Of a stretch of 64,000 nucleotides of DNA, positions 27,001 to 36,085 are shown piece after piece; the first letter of the stretch is position 1, and each line of letters begins with the position of its first letter. Source of the DNA: Moorena sp. SIO3I8 (GTDB lineage: Bacteria > Cyanobacteriota > Cyanobacteriia > Cyanobacteriales > Coleofasciculaceae). The notes under the pieces were generated by a model. That model was not told the origin of the DNA. It did no database searches and saw only the letters and a program-made list of their open reading frames with translations. The stretch is from assembly GCF_010692325.1 (NCBI RefSeq), contig NZ_JAAHHW010000007.1, positions 28,704-92,703 of the forward strand. The letters run 5' to 3'. Position numbers and translations under genes: made by a program.

Positions 27001-29875
27001 TACCACTGACAGTTTGAGGTCCAGTTTGAATAATGCCGGGGGTACCTTTCAAAAAGATGGCATCGGTGGTGGTGTTAAACCGGAGGGTACCGCCAAAGGA
27101 ATTGTCTTGATTAAGAGTTATGGCAGGGTTAAGAACCTGGTTAAAACTGACAACGGCTGCTGGTAGGCTATTTACTGTCAGGTTACCTGTGACGGTGTTG
27201 GCCTCTAGGTTAACTGTTCCCACCTGAGTAATAATCAAATCCCCATTGGGTAGGAGAGTCTCTTGAGAAAAGTCACCGATAGTGTTAATTAGGGTTTGGC
27301 TACCTCCCCCATTGACTGAGATCTCTCCAGCGACTTGCAAGGGTTCGCCGGGAACTTGAGTAATTGGTAGACCAGAGTTGAGAGTGAAGTTGCCCCCAAT
27401 AATGGAGTAACCAACAGTGGTAGGTTTAGTGTTGGTAACACTGACATTACCTGCATTGGCTAGAGTGCTAGTGAATAAGGCATCCCCATTCACAAACAGA
27501 CTGCCGCTAGTTTGGGTAATGGTACTCCCTAAAACACTAAGATTACCACTACCTGTATTGATGTCATTGTTAAAGGTAACGTCGCTACCGGCAATGAAGG
27601 TCAGGGGGTTATTGTTAGTGTTAATCGCTCCAGTTGTTGTAATCGTCCCGCCTGTAACTGGAGTTTGAATCGTAGTAGGACTGTTGAAGGTAGCAGGCAA
27701 AATAGCGATCGCACCGCTGCTGTTGTCTCGCCCAATCAGAATCTGGGCAAACCCCTTTTGTAATGTGTTGAGTTCGCTGCTGTCTAAATTTAAGCGGGCA
27801 TCAGTAGTAGTGCCACCGATAGTGATGCCCAAAGTAGGGTCAAGGGGCTGTAGCTGAAGGCGGCTGGTGCCTGTAATTTTAGCCACATTACTAGCAATAG
27901 TAATTTCATCAGCAGTGAGGGTGATGTTTCCAGTGCCAGTAGCTTCAATTGCACCTCCATCACCAAAGAAAATCCCCTCACTGTTATTGCCAATGCCGGT
28001 AATAATGCCTTCTAGGGTAATGTTTCCATCTTTTCCACTCACTCTGGAACCATTACCATCAATTCGTATGCCTTGATTTCCAGAAGTTCCAGCAGCACTT
28101 GTACCCTCCAAAGTGATGGCTCCAGTACCCGTTGATTTAATTACACCACCAGAGTTAATGACAATACCTGTATTGCCGCTTCCAGTGCCGTTTCCAGTAC
28201 CTGTTAGTCTAATATCCCCATTTTCTGAACTAATGATCGTGTTGTTGGTAACATCAACCCCAATACTATCATCCCCTCCGATTCCACCATTGCCAATTAG
28301 AGTAATCGTCCCTAGCCCGGTGGTTTTTAATTGGCTATTGCTAATGCCGATGCCATTGCCAGTGCCATCAGCTATTCCCGTCCCCTCTAATTTAAGATTG
28401 CCACCTCCAGCGTTGATGTTAGCATTGTTAAGATGGTGTCCCCACCCGTTGGAATTCGTCGTTCCCCTGCCCAAACTACTAAAATCACCGCCATTAGTAT
28501 CAATATCAATCGTGCCATCTAAAGTAGTAATAATGATAGCGCCTGCTCCGCTATTGTCACTATCAGCCAACAGCTCTATATTCAACTGACCGCTATTGGA
28601 AGTAATATCAGCGTTGAGAACAATATCGTTTTCTGCCTGCAAGGTAAGAGTTGCGTCTCCACCTTCTGTCTTGCAAATTAGTGCATCATTATTCTGAGTA
28701 ATGTTACCTTGATCAGTGCCACCGATACTTGTTGAAATTGTGACGTTGGTACCTCTATTCAGGGCATCATTAATATTAGCAACATTAACTGTATTCGTAC
28801 CAATAGCACCGCCACCCTTGGCGAGTGTGATATCAGTGGGATCGATTAACCAAGTGCCACCACTGCCATTAGGAGCACTAGCATCGGGAGTACTGGTGAG
28901 ATTAAGAAACTGTTTGCCAGAGGTTTCAATAAATCCCCCATCACCGGAAACAGTTCCTCCCCTTGCTGTAAGGGTTCCGTGAACGGTTGCTGTCTGATCC
29001 GCCCAAACAATCACCTTGCCCCCATCCCCATTGGTCAAGGCATCGGCATTAATCGTTACATCGGAGCCAACAAAGGTATGTACTGCATTGGGAACGGTGC
29101 CATTACCCTGAAAGTCTCCCCCAATCAATACTGTACCGCCACCGGTGTCAGAGGAGACATCAATTCGGGCATTATCCAACAAGCTAACCTGATTTCCGAG
29201 AACCTCAACCCGGCCACCAGCTGCTGTCAGGGAGCCAGTGCTAGTTACCGTACCACCGGATAAGCTGAGCGTTTGTCCCGAACCAACTGCCAAATTCCCA
29301 GCATTAGCGATCGCACCAGCTTGATTCGTCCCATATTGCAATCCCAAAGGCACACTCACCGTTAACAACGAGGAATTGTCCGGATTGGCACTAAAGGATG
29401 ACCCATCCCCAAAGGTGATCGAATTCGCTGTACTCGCCACAAACGAACCCTGAATATCCAGTTGAGCATTGGCTCCAAAGATAATCCCATGGGGATTCAG
29501 TAAAAATAGATTAGCAGCACCATCGACTCCCAAGGTGCCCAAAATACTTGAGGGATTAGTGCCAGTCACCCGTGAAATAATATTTTCAATCCCTGCTGGA
29601 TTAACAAAATAAACCCGTTGTAACTCCTCAACATTAAAATCAGTAAAACTGTGAAACAGATTTGCCCCTCGTTCTGCTCCACCTTCTATCAAATCCGCTA
29701 GCCCTCCCCTAACCTGAGCATCAGGCGTGACCCGAGAACTTTCAGCCCCTAAAGTCGTATCTGGTGTAACCTCAGCCAAGGCTTGATGTTTATCAAAGGG
29801 AAAAAACACACCGAGCGTTAAGCAACTGGCTACTTTCAATAAGCCACAGCAACGACCCGAAGATTGATTAACCAT
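24056..29875 (-). CDS. TpsA-type filamentous haemagglutinin-like exoprotein
   Basis: The 1,939-aa protein is secreted by the TpsB partner. It starts at an ATG preceded by AAGGAG, with an N-terminal signal region (KVASCLTLGVFFPFDKHQALAEV). The haemagglutination activity domain spans about 35-190, with the typical GGLADLIEGGAERGANLFHSF, VYFVNPAGIENIISRVTG and LFLLNPHGIIFGANAQLD segments. A very long beta-helix of Gly/Asn/Thr-rich repeats follows (GDITLNS, NISINES, TTNNAG-like). The C-terminal end (GDPIVEATGVYQLPNGRLVMG) is typical of cyanobacterial members. Role: a surface adhesin or exoprotein, ligand unknown. Upstream, a 240-bp palindromic element lies 3 bp before the Shine-Dalgarno. Confidence 0.93.
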   Translation of the reverse strand: MVNQSSGRCCGLLKVASCLTLGVFFPFDKHQALAEVTPDTTLGAESSRVTPDAQVRGGLADLIEGGAERGANLFHSFTDFNVEELQRVYFVNPAGIENIISRVTGTNPSSILGTLGVDGAANLFLLNPHGIIFGANAQLDIQGSFVASTANSITFGDGSSFSANPDNSSLLTVSVPLGLQYGTNQAGAIANAGNLAVGSGQTLSLSGGTVTSTGSLTAAGGRVEVLGNQVSLLDNARIDVSSDTGGGTVLIGGDFQGNGTVPNAVHTFVGSDVTINADALTNGDGGKVIVWADQTATVHGTLTARGGTVSGDGGFIETSGKQFLNLTSTPDASAPNGSGGTWLIDPTDITLAKGGGAIGTNTVNVANINDALNRGTNVTISTSIGGTDQGNITQNNDALICKTEGGDATLTLQAENDIVLNADITSNSGQLNIELLADSDNSGAGAIIITTLDGTIDIDTNGGDFSSLGRGTTNSNGWGHHLNNANINAGGGNLKLEGTGIADGTGNGIGISNSQLKTTGLGTITLIGNGGIGGDDSIGVDVTNNTIISSENGDIRLTGTGNGTGSGNTGIVINSGGVIKSTGTGAITLEGTSAAGTSGNQGIRIDGNGSRVSGKDGNITLEGIITGIGNNSEGIFFGDGGAIEATGTGNITLTADEITIASNVAKITGTSRLQLQPLDPTLGITIGGTTTDARLNLDSSELNTLQKGFAQILIGRDNSSGAIAILPATFNSPTTIQTPVTGGTITTTGAINTNNNPLTFIAGSDVTFNNDINTGSGNLSVLGSTITQTSGSLFVNGDALFTSTLANAGNVSVTNTKPTTVGYSIIGGNFTLNSGLPITQVPGEPLQVAGEISVNGGGSQTLINTIGDFSQETLLPNGDLIITQVGTVNLEANTVTGNLTVNSLPAAVVSFNQVLNPAITLNQDNSFGGTLRFNTTTDAIFLKGTPGIIQTGPQTVSGTATFNANTGNISLNEPANQFGNLAFTGNDVSIRESDGTNLITSSATGNLNLTSGGMITQDIGASLTVVGDTSLTTTLPNAGNVTITNSNASIIGNSLIGGDFTINSTGPIFQAPGEILQVAGNTDPNAPSENIDPTGNNNILPRRTLPNGDVIITDVGLITLNAETISGNLTVNSLDKRLTFNNNEAFNESTAIELAQSGNSFGGVLRINTEAPPTRLDTGTPEIIQNGSLNVSGTASFNAKNGNITLNNSENQFGNLKFEGSNISINESDSTNLLNSTYAGNVTITSGGAIAQSGSLSDIDPSNQERSLILKAIGDINTQDISNPSGSITLNSTNGSIDTTAGILKTSSSGSGGAITLSADGDLNLGSLDSRGRDVAGGDITLNSNGAIIAKNQRIISETRGSVKAGDINIKAQSVSFTGTRVSTITRGDGLGGDLNINASDSINITNGSKLLVQTYGTGNAGNATINTQQLVVQNDRPELNRYTGIGTETRSSGKAGNLTINASESVILRGNQSIVFNPDPLDPNSIRQAAQTATGLTTATFGTGDGGTLSLTTRSLVIQNGAGIISGPVLSDENDAQGTLPEGKGGELRITATESIEIQGQAGIATATLGHGDAGNLFLNSGRITLEEGAVISADTITGPVATSINASGNAGDIDITTNQLSVRSGSRIGAATANAGKGGTITINASEFIEVTGVSKDGEVPSTISTEVLKGSTGSAGDLKITTSNLTITDRGQISAQSQGEGDAGNIEINVSDRLTATDGNIITATTQSAGGAIDITAKNIRLRGDSDITTSVFSGADNGGNITITTDSLIAFADSDILAFARDGRGGNIKFTTPIFFGFAFRPAPKGTDPATLDNNNRVDINASGAVDGVITLPNLDFIENSLTELPDNLIDTDNLLANSCIVRTSEQEGQFIITGGGNLPTRPGDASVSRYPTGEVRTVPSQSASRPWQKGDPIVEATGVYQLPNGRLVMGRECS

Positions 29876-29893
29876 GGAATTATTCTCCTTGCT

Positions 29894-30133
29894 GTAAGCA
29901 TTCAGCGGTCAGCGGTCAGTAGTCAGCGGTCAGCGGTCAGTGGTCAGTGGTCAGTAGTCAGCCGTCAGTGATAGCTGAAAGCTGAATGCTGAAAGCTGAA
30001 TGCTTAAAGCTGAATGCTTAAAGCTGATAGCTGAAAGCTGAATGCTTAAAGCTGATAGCTGAAAGCTGAATGCTTAAAGCTGATAGCTGAAAGCTGAATG
30101 CTTAAAGCTGATAGCTGAAAGCTGAATGCTTAC
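29894..30133. mobile_element. MITE-like element with GTAAGCATTCAGC inverted ends, upstream of tpsA
   Basis: Perfect 13-bp terminal inverted repeats (29894-29906 and 30121-30133) bound a 240-bp stretch of CAGCGGTCAG and AGCTGAAAGCTGAATGCTTA tandem words. No coding capacity. A shorter relative with a perfect 8-bp target duplication lies at 41264-41445. Here the flanking 8 bp do not match. Confidence 0.75.
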
Positions 30134-30258
30134 TTTACTTTTTTGCTACCTCAGAAGGAATTATAAGGTATTCGGTTAACCTATCAGCTAACTATCAAAA
30201 CTTCCTGAAATGTGAGAACCCCCGTGCTTTAGCCGGGGGATGAAACAGACGGCTGGAT

Positions 30259-30453
30259 TCATCCAGTCGTGTCCTCTATTTGGCTTCTAACCCAGCGTTC
30301 AATGAATTCCCCAACGCTAGTTCCGGAGTCTTTAGCTGAAAGTTGTAACCATTTCCACGCGGTGTCCGTCAGCATGATTCCATGTGTCTTTTTTAGCTCA
30401 TCATAGTGAACTGGAATTCCTTTCATTCTTTTTTGAGTTTTTCTCTGATTCAT
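30259..30453 (-). CDS. Small ribbon-helix-helix-like protein divergent from tnpB
   Basis: The frame extends to 30531, but the ATG at 30453 (MNQRKTQKRMKG) is preferred, giving 64 aa. The sequence GIMLTDTAWKWLQLSAKDSG followed by TSVGEFIERWVRSQ looks like a short strand plus two helices, as in CopG/Arc-type DNA-binding proteins. It lies inside the IS ends, head to head with tnpB, and its start codon touches the tnpB promoter, so it could repress tnpB. That role is inference. Confidence 0.6.
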   Translation of the reverse strand: MNQRKTQKRMKGIPVHYDELKKTHGIMLTDTAWKWLQLSAKDSGTSVGEFIERWVRSQIEDTTG

Positions 30454-30455
30454 GG

Positions 30456-30484
30456 TTGACTTTTTTAGAACATTCGAGTATACT
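30456..30484 (+). promoter_or_regulatory. Sigma70-type promoter for tnpB
   Basis: TTGACT (30456-30461), a 17-bp spacer and TATACT (30479-30484) give a near-consensus promoter. Transcription would start near 30491, 28 bp before the tnpB ATG. It abuts the start codon of the divergent small gene. Confidence 0.7.
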
Positions 30485-30518
30485 AGAATTATGGTAGCAA
30501 GGAAGTTCGAGACTATCA

Positions 30519-31892
30519 ATGTATAAGACAATTCCCATGAAGGCTATATTTTCAGATGAAGAAAGAATCTTCTGGGAATTTCAATGTGAGCAATCAAATA
30601 GCCTAACTAATAGTGCGTTATATTATGTTAGACAAAAACACTATAAATCACTAGAGGAACAAGAAGCTTATAATACCTACTGGAATGGAGACGAATTCAG
30701 GTGTGGATGGCGAACCCGAAAATGTATTACGAAATATCCTGAATTGGATAAAGCCTTAAAGATGTCACCACATTATAAGGCTATGTGTGCTCAATCTGCC
30801 CAACAAACCTTGAAAACAGTAGGGGAATCATTAAGTAGTTACAACAAATTAGTTGATCTTTATTATTTAGGAGAAGTAGATAGACCTAAGTTACCTAGGT
30901 ACAGAAAATCCGGAGGTCTTGCTGCTGTTACATTTCCCAGGCAAGCTCTCACATATAAAGATGGTTTGTTTTATCCTTCTGTCAGTAGAGAGAGTAAACC
31001 AGAATTATTAACTCAAATATCATTAGAACCTCCTAGTTTCATAGATCCAGAATGGGTGAGAGAAGTCACAGTTCGTCCCTGCTATGGTCAACTATGGATT
31101 GATTGGGTGATCGATGACGGGAAACAACCGATAGAAGATAATCCTACACTGGATTACTCTCAAGCGATTGGAATAGATCATGGTGGAGATAATTGGTTAA
31201 CCTGCGTCTCAACCTTAGGAAAAAGTTTTATCATTGACGGTCGAAAATTAAAGTCAATAAACCAAGGATATTGTCGTCTAGTAGCTAAGTATAAACAAGG
31301 AAAGTCTGAATTTTATTGGGATTCAAATCTTGATCGGATTCAGAGGAAGCGCAATAATCAAATGAGAGATGCCATCAACAAGGCTGCTCGATTCCTCATT
31401 AATCGTTGTCTAAATGATGGCATTGGAAACCTTGTAATCGGCTGGAATGAAGGGCAAAAAAAACGCTCTAATATGGGAAAAAGTGGAAACCAAAAGTTTG
31501 TCGCAATCCCTACTGGAAGATTAGTTGAAAGATTAAAACAACTTTGTCCAGAACACGGAATCAATTTAATAATTACTGAAGAATCTTATACAAGCAAAGC
31601 GTCTTTCTTAGATGATGATTTCTTGCCGAAACACGGTGCAAAACCCGAAGGCTGGAAACCATCAGGAAAACGAGTTAGGCGTGGTCTTTATAAGACGTTA
31701 GACGGAAACCTGATAAATGCTGATTGTAATGGTGCGGCAAATATCATCAGGAAAGTAACCACACAGTCAATTAATTTGACCAAGGTGGCTAGAGGGATTT
31801 TGACAGTCCCACATAGATATGATTTGTTCACTCACTTGTCCAGATCCTATCGAATAAAAGGTGAAGTCGCACGGGTTTACCCTGCGACGTAA
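30519..31892 (+). CDS. tnpB: TnpB, RNA-guided nuclease of an IS200/IS605-type element, zinc-ribbon cysteines absent
   Basis: The 457-aa protein belongs to the OrfB/TnpB family, ancestors of Cas12. RuvC residues are visible: D220 in AIGIDHGGDNW, E355 in ITEESYTSK and D402 in NADCNGAANI. Between the Glu and the last Asp, most family members carry CxxC...CxxC; here the stretch reads ASFLDDDFLPKHGAKPEGWK with no cysteines. A group of cyanobacterial TnpB proteins shares this FLDDDFLP form. The gene has a good promoter and is full length. TnpB proteins use a guide RNA from the element's right end to cut DNA and keep the element in place. Confidence 0.93.
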   Translation: MYKTIPMKAIFSDEERIFWEFQCEQSNSLTNSALYYVRQKHYKSLEEQEAYNTYWNGDEFRCGWRTRKCITKYPELDKALKMSPHYKAMCAQSAQQTLKTVGESLSSYNKLVDLYYLGEVDRPKLPRYRKSGGLAAVTFPRQALTYKDGLFYPSVSRESKPELLTQISLEPPSFIDPEWVREVTVRPCYGQLWIDWVIDDGKQPIEDNPTLDYSQAIGIDHGGDNWLTCVSTLGKSFIIDGRKLKSINQGYCRLVAKYKQGKSEFYWDSNLDRIQRKRNNQMRDAINKAARFLINRCLNDGIGNLVIGWNEGQKKRSNMGKSGNQKFVAIPTGRLVERLKQLCPEHGINLIITEESYTSKASFLDDDFLPKHGAKPEGWKPSGKRVRRGLYKTLDGNLINADCNGAANIIRKVTTQSINLTKVARGILTVPHRYDLFTHLSRSYRIKGEVARVYPAT

Positions 31893-31906
31893 CAACCTTT
31901 GAGAAT

Positions 31907-31926
31907 CCCCCGTGCTTTAGCCGGGG
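31907..31926 (+). other. Right-end hairpin, probable 3' part of the TnpB guide RNA
   Basis: The hairpin CCCCCG/CGGGG lies 15 bp after the tnpB stop. In IS605 elements the guide (omega) RNA spans the tnpB 3' end and this right-end structure, with the guide copied from the flank, here beginning near 31927-31932. The RNA boundaries cannot be read from sequence alone. Confidence 0.5.
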
Positions 31927-31930
31927 TAGA

Positions 31931-32329
31931 TGTCAATCCTACAAACTTGATTGCCAATATAAGCAAGGGTAATTGCGCAATTGTGCAATTATTATTGTCA
32001 GCAGGTATAGCGTCTGTATCTGGGTTTTGAACACAGGTATTGCATGAAAAGGCAAAAGGAAAAAGGCAAAAGGCAAGAGGGGCAAGAGATCCTCAGTTTT
32101 ATTCTCCAATCAAAAAAAACCATACAGGTTTACATCTCAAATACAGCTGATGCAGCTCTAGGACAAATTACTGTAATATCATGTCAGGATAATTACCGTT
32201 AATGAAAATCTCCCTATCTCCCTATCTCCCCATCTCCCCACACCTCCCACCCTCTACTAAATTAAGGGTATTCAACCAAACTTGATATAAGATTTGTGCC
32301 CAGATACTTAGCACTGGAGAATCCTATTA
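31931..32329. other. Gene-free gap upstream of the TPR-CHAT gene
   Basis: No gene is seen. An interspersed repeat at about 32040-32145 (GGCAAAAGG words, then TTTTATTCTCCAATCAAAAA and CAGGTTTACATCTC) has a relative at about 36115-36250. A TATCTCCCTATCTCCCC repeat is near 32213-32240. A TATAAG at about 32286 could be a -10 box for the next gene. Confidence 0.5.
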
Positions 32330-35128
32330 ATGTCCAGAAAACCTAAATCCAGGAGCGATCGCTTTTTAGGAATACTATTCCTGTTTAGCCTTACCGTTTG
32401 TATAGGGCTAGGTCATCTTCCCTCAATCGCTCAACCAGCTGAACCGGGAAATATGGCAACCACCCAGGCTGACAACCCCAGTCAACTCGTGCAACAAGGA
32501 GTTGAGTACTACCAAGCCGGAGATTATAAAGCTGCCATAGAGCCCTGGCAAAATGCCTTGACGCTCTACCAAGAGACCAACAACTATACCAATAGCGCAA
32601 TTGTCCGGGAAAATCTGGCCAGAGCCAATCAAAAGATTGGTGACATCCAGGAGGCAATCAGTAATTGGGAGCAAGCCATCCTTGACTATCAACAGCTAAG
32701 GAACTGGCAACAAATGGGGCGAATGAAAACGGAATTGGCTCAAGCCTACAGTAGCTTTGGACAACCGAGAAAAGCTCTGGCGCTGCTATGTGGAGCCCCT
32801 GATGCCGATGAAAATTCTAAAAACAAACCCAGTTGTGTCCAAGACAGTGCCTTGAAAGTTGCTCGGGCTCATCAGGATTGGAAGGGAGAGGCTGCTGCTT
32901 TGGGAAGTATGGGAAATGCCTATCTTCTCAGAGGGGATTATGACCAAGGGATTGAATGTTTACAGACTGGTTTAGGCATTGCTGAAAAAGTTGAGTTTGA
33001 TATCAGCCCCCAACGCACAAAAGACTGTACAATAGATAAATTGGGCAAAAATTACACAGCCAAGATTCTCGCCGATAGTCCCTATCGCAGTTCATTTCTT
33101 AACGACCTAGGAAATGCTTACTTGAGCAAAGCTCAGCGTTGGGAGCGCTGGGCTAGCTCTGCCAAACAGCGGGGAGCGAAAGAAACAACCAAGGAATTTA
33201 GAAAAAATGCCAACAATAATTACAATCAAGCTGGGGAATATTTTCAGCAAAGTCTCAAACTAGCTCGCACTCAAAATCACCAACCTGCTCAAATGCGAGC
33301 ATTGCGCAATTTGATTCGACTGTCCTACCGCCCTCAAGAATCAATATCAATAGAGGCGCGAAACCAATGGATTCAAGACGCTCAGGAATTGTTCAACGAA
33401 CTACCGGATTCTCAGGACAAAGTCTACGCAGCCATCGATTTAGCTAAACTGGAGCAACCGATGACTGTGGTTACTGACACGTCCCAACACAATTCCTGTG
33501 GCAAACGTCAGCTAGAAGCAGAGACTGAAACACTCCTCAATCAAGCTGTCTCCATTGCTCAACGCATTAAGGACTACCGTTCTGAGTCTTTTGCATGGGG
33601 TGAATTGGGTCATCTCTATTACTGCCGCCAAGACTATCAAAACGCCCTAGACTTCACTCAAAAGGCATGGTGGATGGCTGACCAAAATCTATCCGCAAAA
33701 GATAGCTTGTATTTGTGGCAGTGGCAGCTGGGTCAAATTTTCCAAGACCAAGGCAAGGAAGATGAGGCGGTCAATGCTTATAAAGAAGCGATCGCTACCT
33801 TAGAAGGTTTTGAAGGTGAACAGGGTAAAGGTGAACAGGGTAAAGGTGAACAGGGTATCCGAACCGACATTCTGATTGCTCAGCGAAACTTACAATTCGA
33901 CTTTCGGGATACCATTGAGCCTCTGTACCGCGAGTTTGCTCAGCTAACACTCAAGCGTGCCGATTCATTATCCTCTGACTCTGAGCAGTACCAGACAGAG
34001 CTGAATTCTGCCCTAAAAACCGTTGATTCCCTGAAACTAGCAGAGCTACAAAATTACTTCGGGAATGATTGTCTTTTAACACTCTTCAACCAGAAACAAA
34101 TTGATGAGCTTGTCACAAAAGACACAGCCGTCTTTAGCTTTATGATTCTGGAAGAGAAAGCTGCTATTATGGTTAGTCTACCAAACGGCGATAAGAGGTT
34201 AAAAAAGTTTAAGTTGTCACAGGTCGATAGTCAAAGGCTAATCAAAGAAGTCAACGACTTCCGGACAAAAATACAGGAATCTTATGACATCACTAAAGCT
34301 TTCTTAACACCAGCAAAGAACCTGTATAACTGGCTGATTGCTCCATTTGCCTCTGATTTAGAGTCAGCGCAGATAAAAACACTCGTGTTTATTCAGGACG
34401 GCATCTTGCGTAGCATTCCCATGGCGGCACTCTATGATGGTAAGGAATTTTTGGTAGAAAAATATGCCATTGCCACAACTCCCAGTCTTACCCTAACCAA
34501 TCCCCAAGCCTTGAACCGTCAAGAACTAGCAGCACTGGCTTTGGGATTAACTCAACCAGCGGTCATTGATGGTGAAAGTTTCAGTAAACTGGAAAACGTC
34601 CGTAAGGAAATCGAAAACGTCAAAGCTCAATTCCCAGCAAGCAAAACCCTGTTGGATGATCAATTTACCCGCAAGAGCTTGCAGCAAGAACTCCAACAAA
34701 CAGTTTACCCAATTCTTCACATTGCCACTCACGGTAAGTTCGGCACAATTCCAGAGGACACTTTTTTAGTCACAGGTAATAATGAAAAGCTCACAATCAC
34801 TGAGCTAGAGAAAGACATCCGCCGCTTAAGTCGTGGATCTAAACCAGTAGAGTTGCTTGTGCTTACCGCTTGTCAAACTGCTACAGGAGACGACCGTACA
34901 ACTCTAGGTCTAGCTGGTATCATTGTACAAGCTGGTGTCAGAAGCGCCCTAGCTTCCCTTTGGTATATTCCAGATAACGATACTTCAGAGTTAGTCACTC
35001 AGTTCTACCATAACCTCCAATCGGGAATGAGCAAAGCAGAAGCTCTCAAAGAAGCTCAAAAGGATATGATTCCAAAAAGGCACCCCGCCCATTGGGCACC
35101 ATTCATCATCATTGGTAATTGGCTGTAG
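32330..35128 (+). CDS. Secreted TPR-CHAT domain protein
   Basis: The 932-aa protein starts with a signal peptide (FLGILFLFSLTVCIGLGHLPSIAQ). TPR repeats fill about residues 50-520 (LVQQGVEYYQAGDYKAAIEP and similar). A CHAT domain, a caspase-family peptidase fold, occupies about 600-932 with its catalytic pair H801 (IATHGKFG) and C848 (LTACQTATG) and ends HPAHWAPFIIIGNWL, as in active members. A 15-bp tandem repeat at about 33811-33857 adds GEQGKGEQGKGEQG before residue 515. GGAG lies about 11 bp before the ATG. CHAT-TPR proteins occur widely beside TPS, CHASE2 and DUF928 genes in cyanobacteria; substrates are not known. Confidence 0.93.
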   Translation: MSRKPKSRSDRFLGILFLFSLTVCIGLGHLPSIAQPAEPGNMATTQADNPSQLVQQGVEYYQAGDYKAAIEPWQNALTLYQETNNYTNSAIVRENLARANQKIGDIQEAISNWEQAILDYQQLRNWQQMGRMKTELAQAYSSFGQPRKALALLCGAPDADENSKNKPSCVQDSALKVARAHQDWKGEAAALGSMGNAYLLRGDYDQGIECLQTGLGIAEKVEFDISPQRTKDCTIDKLGKNYTAKILADSPYRSSFLNDLGNAYLSKAQRWERWASSAKQRGAKETTKEFRKNANNNYNQAGEYFQQSLKLARTQNHQPAQMRALRNLIRLSYRPQESISIEARNQWIQDAQELFNELPDSQDKVYAAIDLAKLEQPMTVVTDTSQHNSCGKRQLEAETETLLNQAVSIAQRIKDYRSESFAWGELGHLYYCRQDYQNALDFTQKAWWMADQNLSAKDSLYLWQWQLGQIFQDQGKEDEAVNAYKEAIATLEGFEGEQGKGEQGKGEQGIRTDILIAQRNLQFDFRDTIEPLYREFAQLTLKRADSLSSDSEQYQTELNSALKTVDSLKLAELQNYFGNDCLLTLFNQKQIDELVTKDTAVFSFMILEEKAAIMVSLPNGDKRLKKFKLSQVDSQRLIKEVNDFRTKIQESYDITKAFLTPAKNLYNWLIAPFASDLESAQIKTLVFIQDGILRSIPMAALYDGKEFLVEKYAIATTPSLTLTNPQALNRQELAALALGLTQPAVIDGESFSKLENVRKEIENVKAQFPASKTLLDDQFTRKSLQQELQQTVYPILHIATHGKFGTIPEDTFLVTGNNEKLTITELEKDIRRLSRGSKPVELLVLTACQTATGDDRTTLGLAGIIVQAGVRSALASLWYIPDNDTSELVTQFYHNLQSGMSKAEALKEAQKDMIPKRHPAHWAPFIIIGNWL

Positions 35129-35144
35129 AGCGGGGTTCACTGGA

Positions 35145-35936
35145 TTATCGGGCAACGTTAGCAATCTCTATCAAGTACCCCATCCGTTTTTCAATCGATT
35201 CCCGCTCCTCTTCGGTCAATTCTTGTGATGGTTTTGGTTTTTCCCACTTGGCCAGGTCTTCCAACAGAGCAGATGCCACAACTCCAAGTTTCGACTCTTC
35301 AGCCAGTTTGAGGGCTTCATCTAGTGCGTTGTACCAGAAACCAGCCTCTGCATAGAGATCTGCTTTTTCGGCGCTATCGACTGCATTGTCAAGTTTGTCT
35401 TGCAAATCTGGCGGCATCTCCACAACCTCTATTTGTGCTCTGTCTACTAAAGCACTTGATGGGGCACTAGGATCACAAAGGATTACAACTTGCCAGACAT
35501 AGTCTTTGCCCACTAAGAGCCCTGGTTCACCTTCTGGAAAGGGGGATAGGGTCATAATCCCTGGTGAACTCTGCAATGACATGCTATGGACTTCTGTGAA
35601 GTTACCATCTGAGCCACGGCTGTAGATCGTGAATTTCAGCTCTAAGGATTTGGAGTCAGGCACAAACCAAGCAAATGTTGGATGGGTAGAAGTGGTTCGC
35701 CCAACATAATTTTGAGAGGCAAGAACCGTTAACGGTATATCTCCTCCATCACACCCCCTAGTCGTTCCCGAATTCGTTCTGGTCTCTTTATCGGGAGTTT
35801 TTTGATCCTCAGGAGGCTTATACTCAGCTCTAGCTACAACTGCCGGAGTTGCCACCAGCGCTAAACTCAAGACACAACCAGTTACTACTCTAACGTTAAT
35901 GGGTTTGTTAAAAAGCCCCACAATTTCAGCCATCAT
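35145..35936 (-). CDS. DUF928 domain exported protein
   Basis: The 263-aa protein has an N-terminal signal segment (VVTGCVLSLALVATPAVVARA). The middle carries the DUF928 pattern: LTVLASQNYVGRTTSTHPTF, then WFVPDS and ELKFTIYSRG, then VGKDYVWQVVILCDPSAPSS. The C-terminus is helical (AEKADLYAEAGFWYNALDEA). It ends 16 bp from the stop of the convergent CHAT gene. The family is mostly cyanobacterial and commonly lies with CHAT, CHASE2 and TPS genes; the biochemical role is unknown. Confidence 0.88.
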   Translation of the reverse strand: MMAEIVGLFNKPINVRVVTGCVLSLALVATPAVVARAEYKPPEDQKTPDKETRTNSGTTRGCDGGDIPLTVLASQNYVGRTTSTHPTFAWFVPDSKSLELKFTIYSRGSDGNFTEVHSMSLQSSPGIMTLSPFPEGEPGLLVGKDYVWQVVILCDPSAPSSALVDRAQIEVVEMPPDLQDKLDNAVDSAEKADLYAEAGFWYNALDEALKLAEESKLGVVASALLEDLAKWEKPKPSQELTEEERESIEKRMGYLIEIANVAR

Positions 35937-36085
35937 AATATTGATTGAGTAGACGCTTATTTAATTAAGACCATACTACGAATAGGGTAGCCATGACTGG
36001 ATGCTTGCTACCAACTTTATGAAAAATATCAGAGAAATGGATAACTTGCTTTGGTAATATTAATTGCTGAAAACTACACAGCTAA

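Larger units (their letters stand above)
30212..31930 (+). mobile_element. IS200/IS605-type element with tnpB only
   Basis: Both ends carry the same subterminal hairpin in the same orientation: CCCCCG-TGCTTTAGC-CGGGGG at 30219-30239 and a copy at 31907-31926. Same-orientation hairpins rather than inverted repeats are typical of this family. Inside are tnpB and a small divergent gene; tnpA is absent, so the element would need a transposase from elsewhere. Exact ends are estimates. Confidence 0.85.

Noticed and set aside
24222..28589. Open frames opposite to tpsA
   Set aside because: They are antisense to a repetitive exoprotein gene and carry only Pro/Val-rich low-complexity sequence.
33811..33857. 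Repeat insertion in the CHAT gene as a disruption
   Set aside because: The 15-bp units keep the frame and add only GEQGK repeats between TPR regions, so the gene stays intact.
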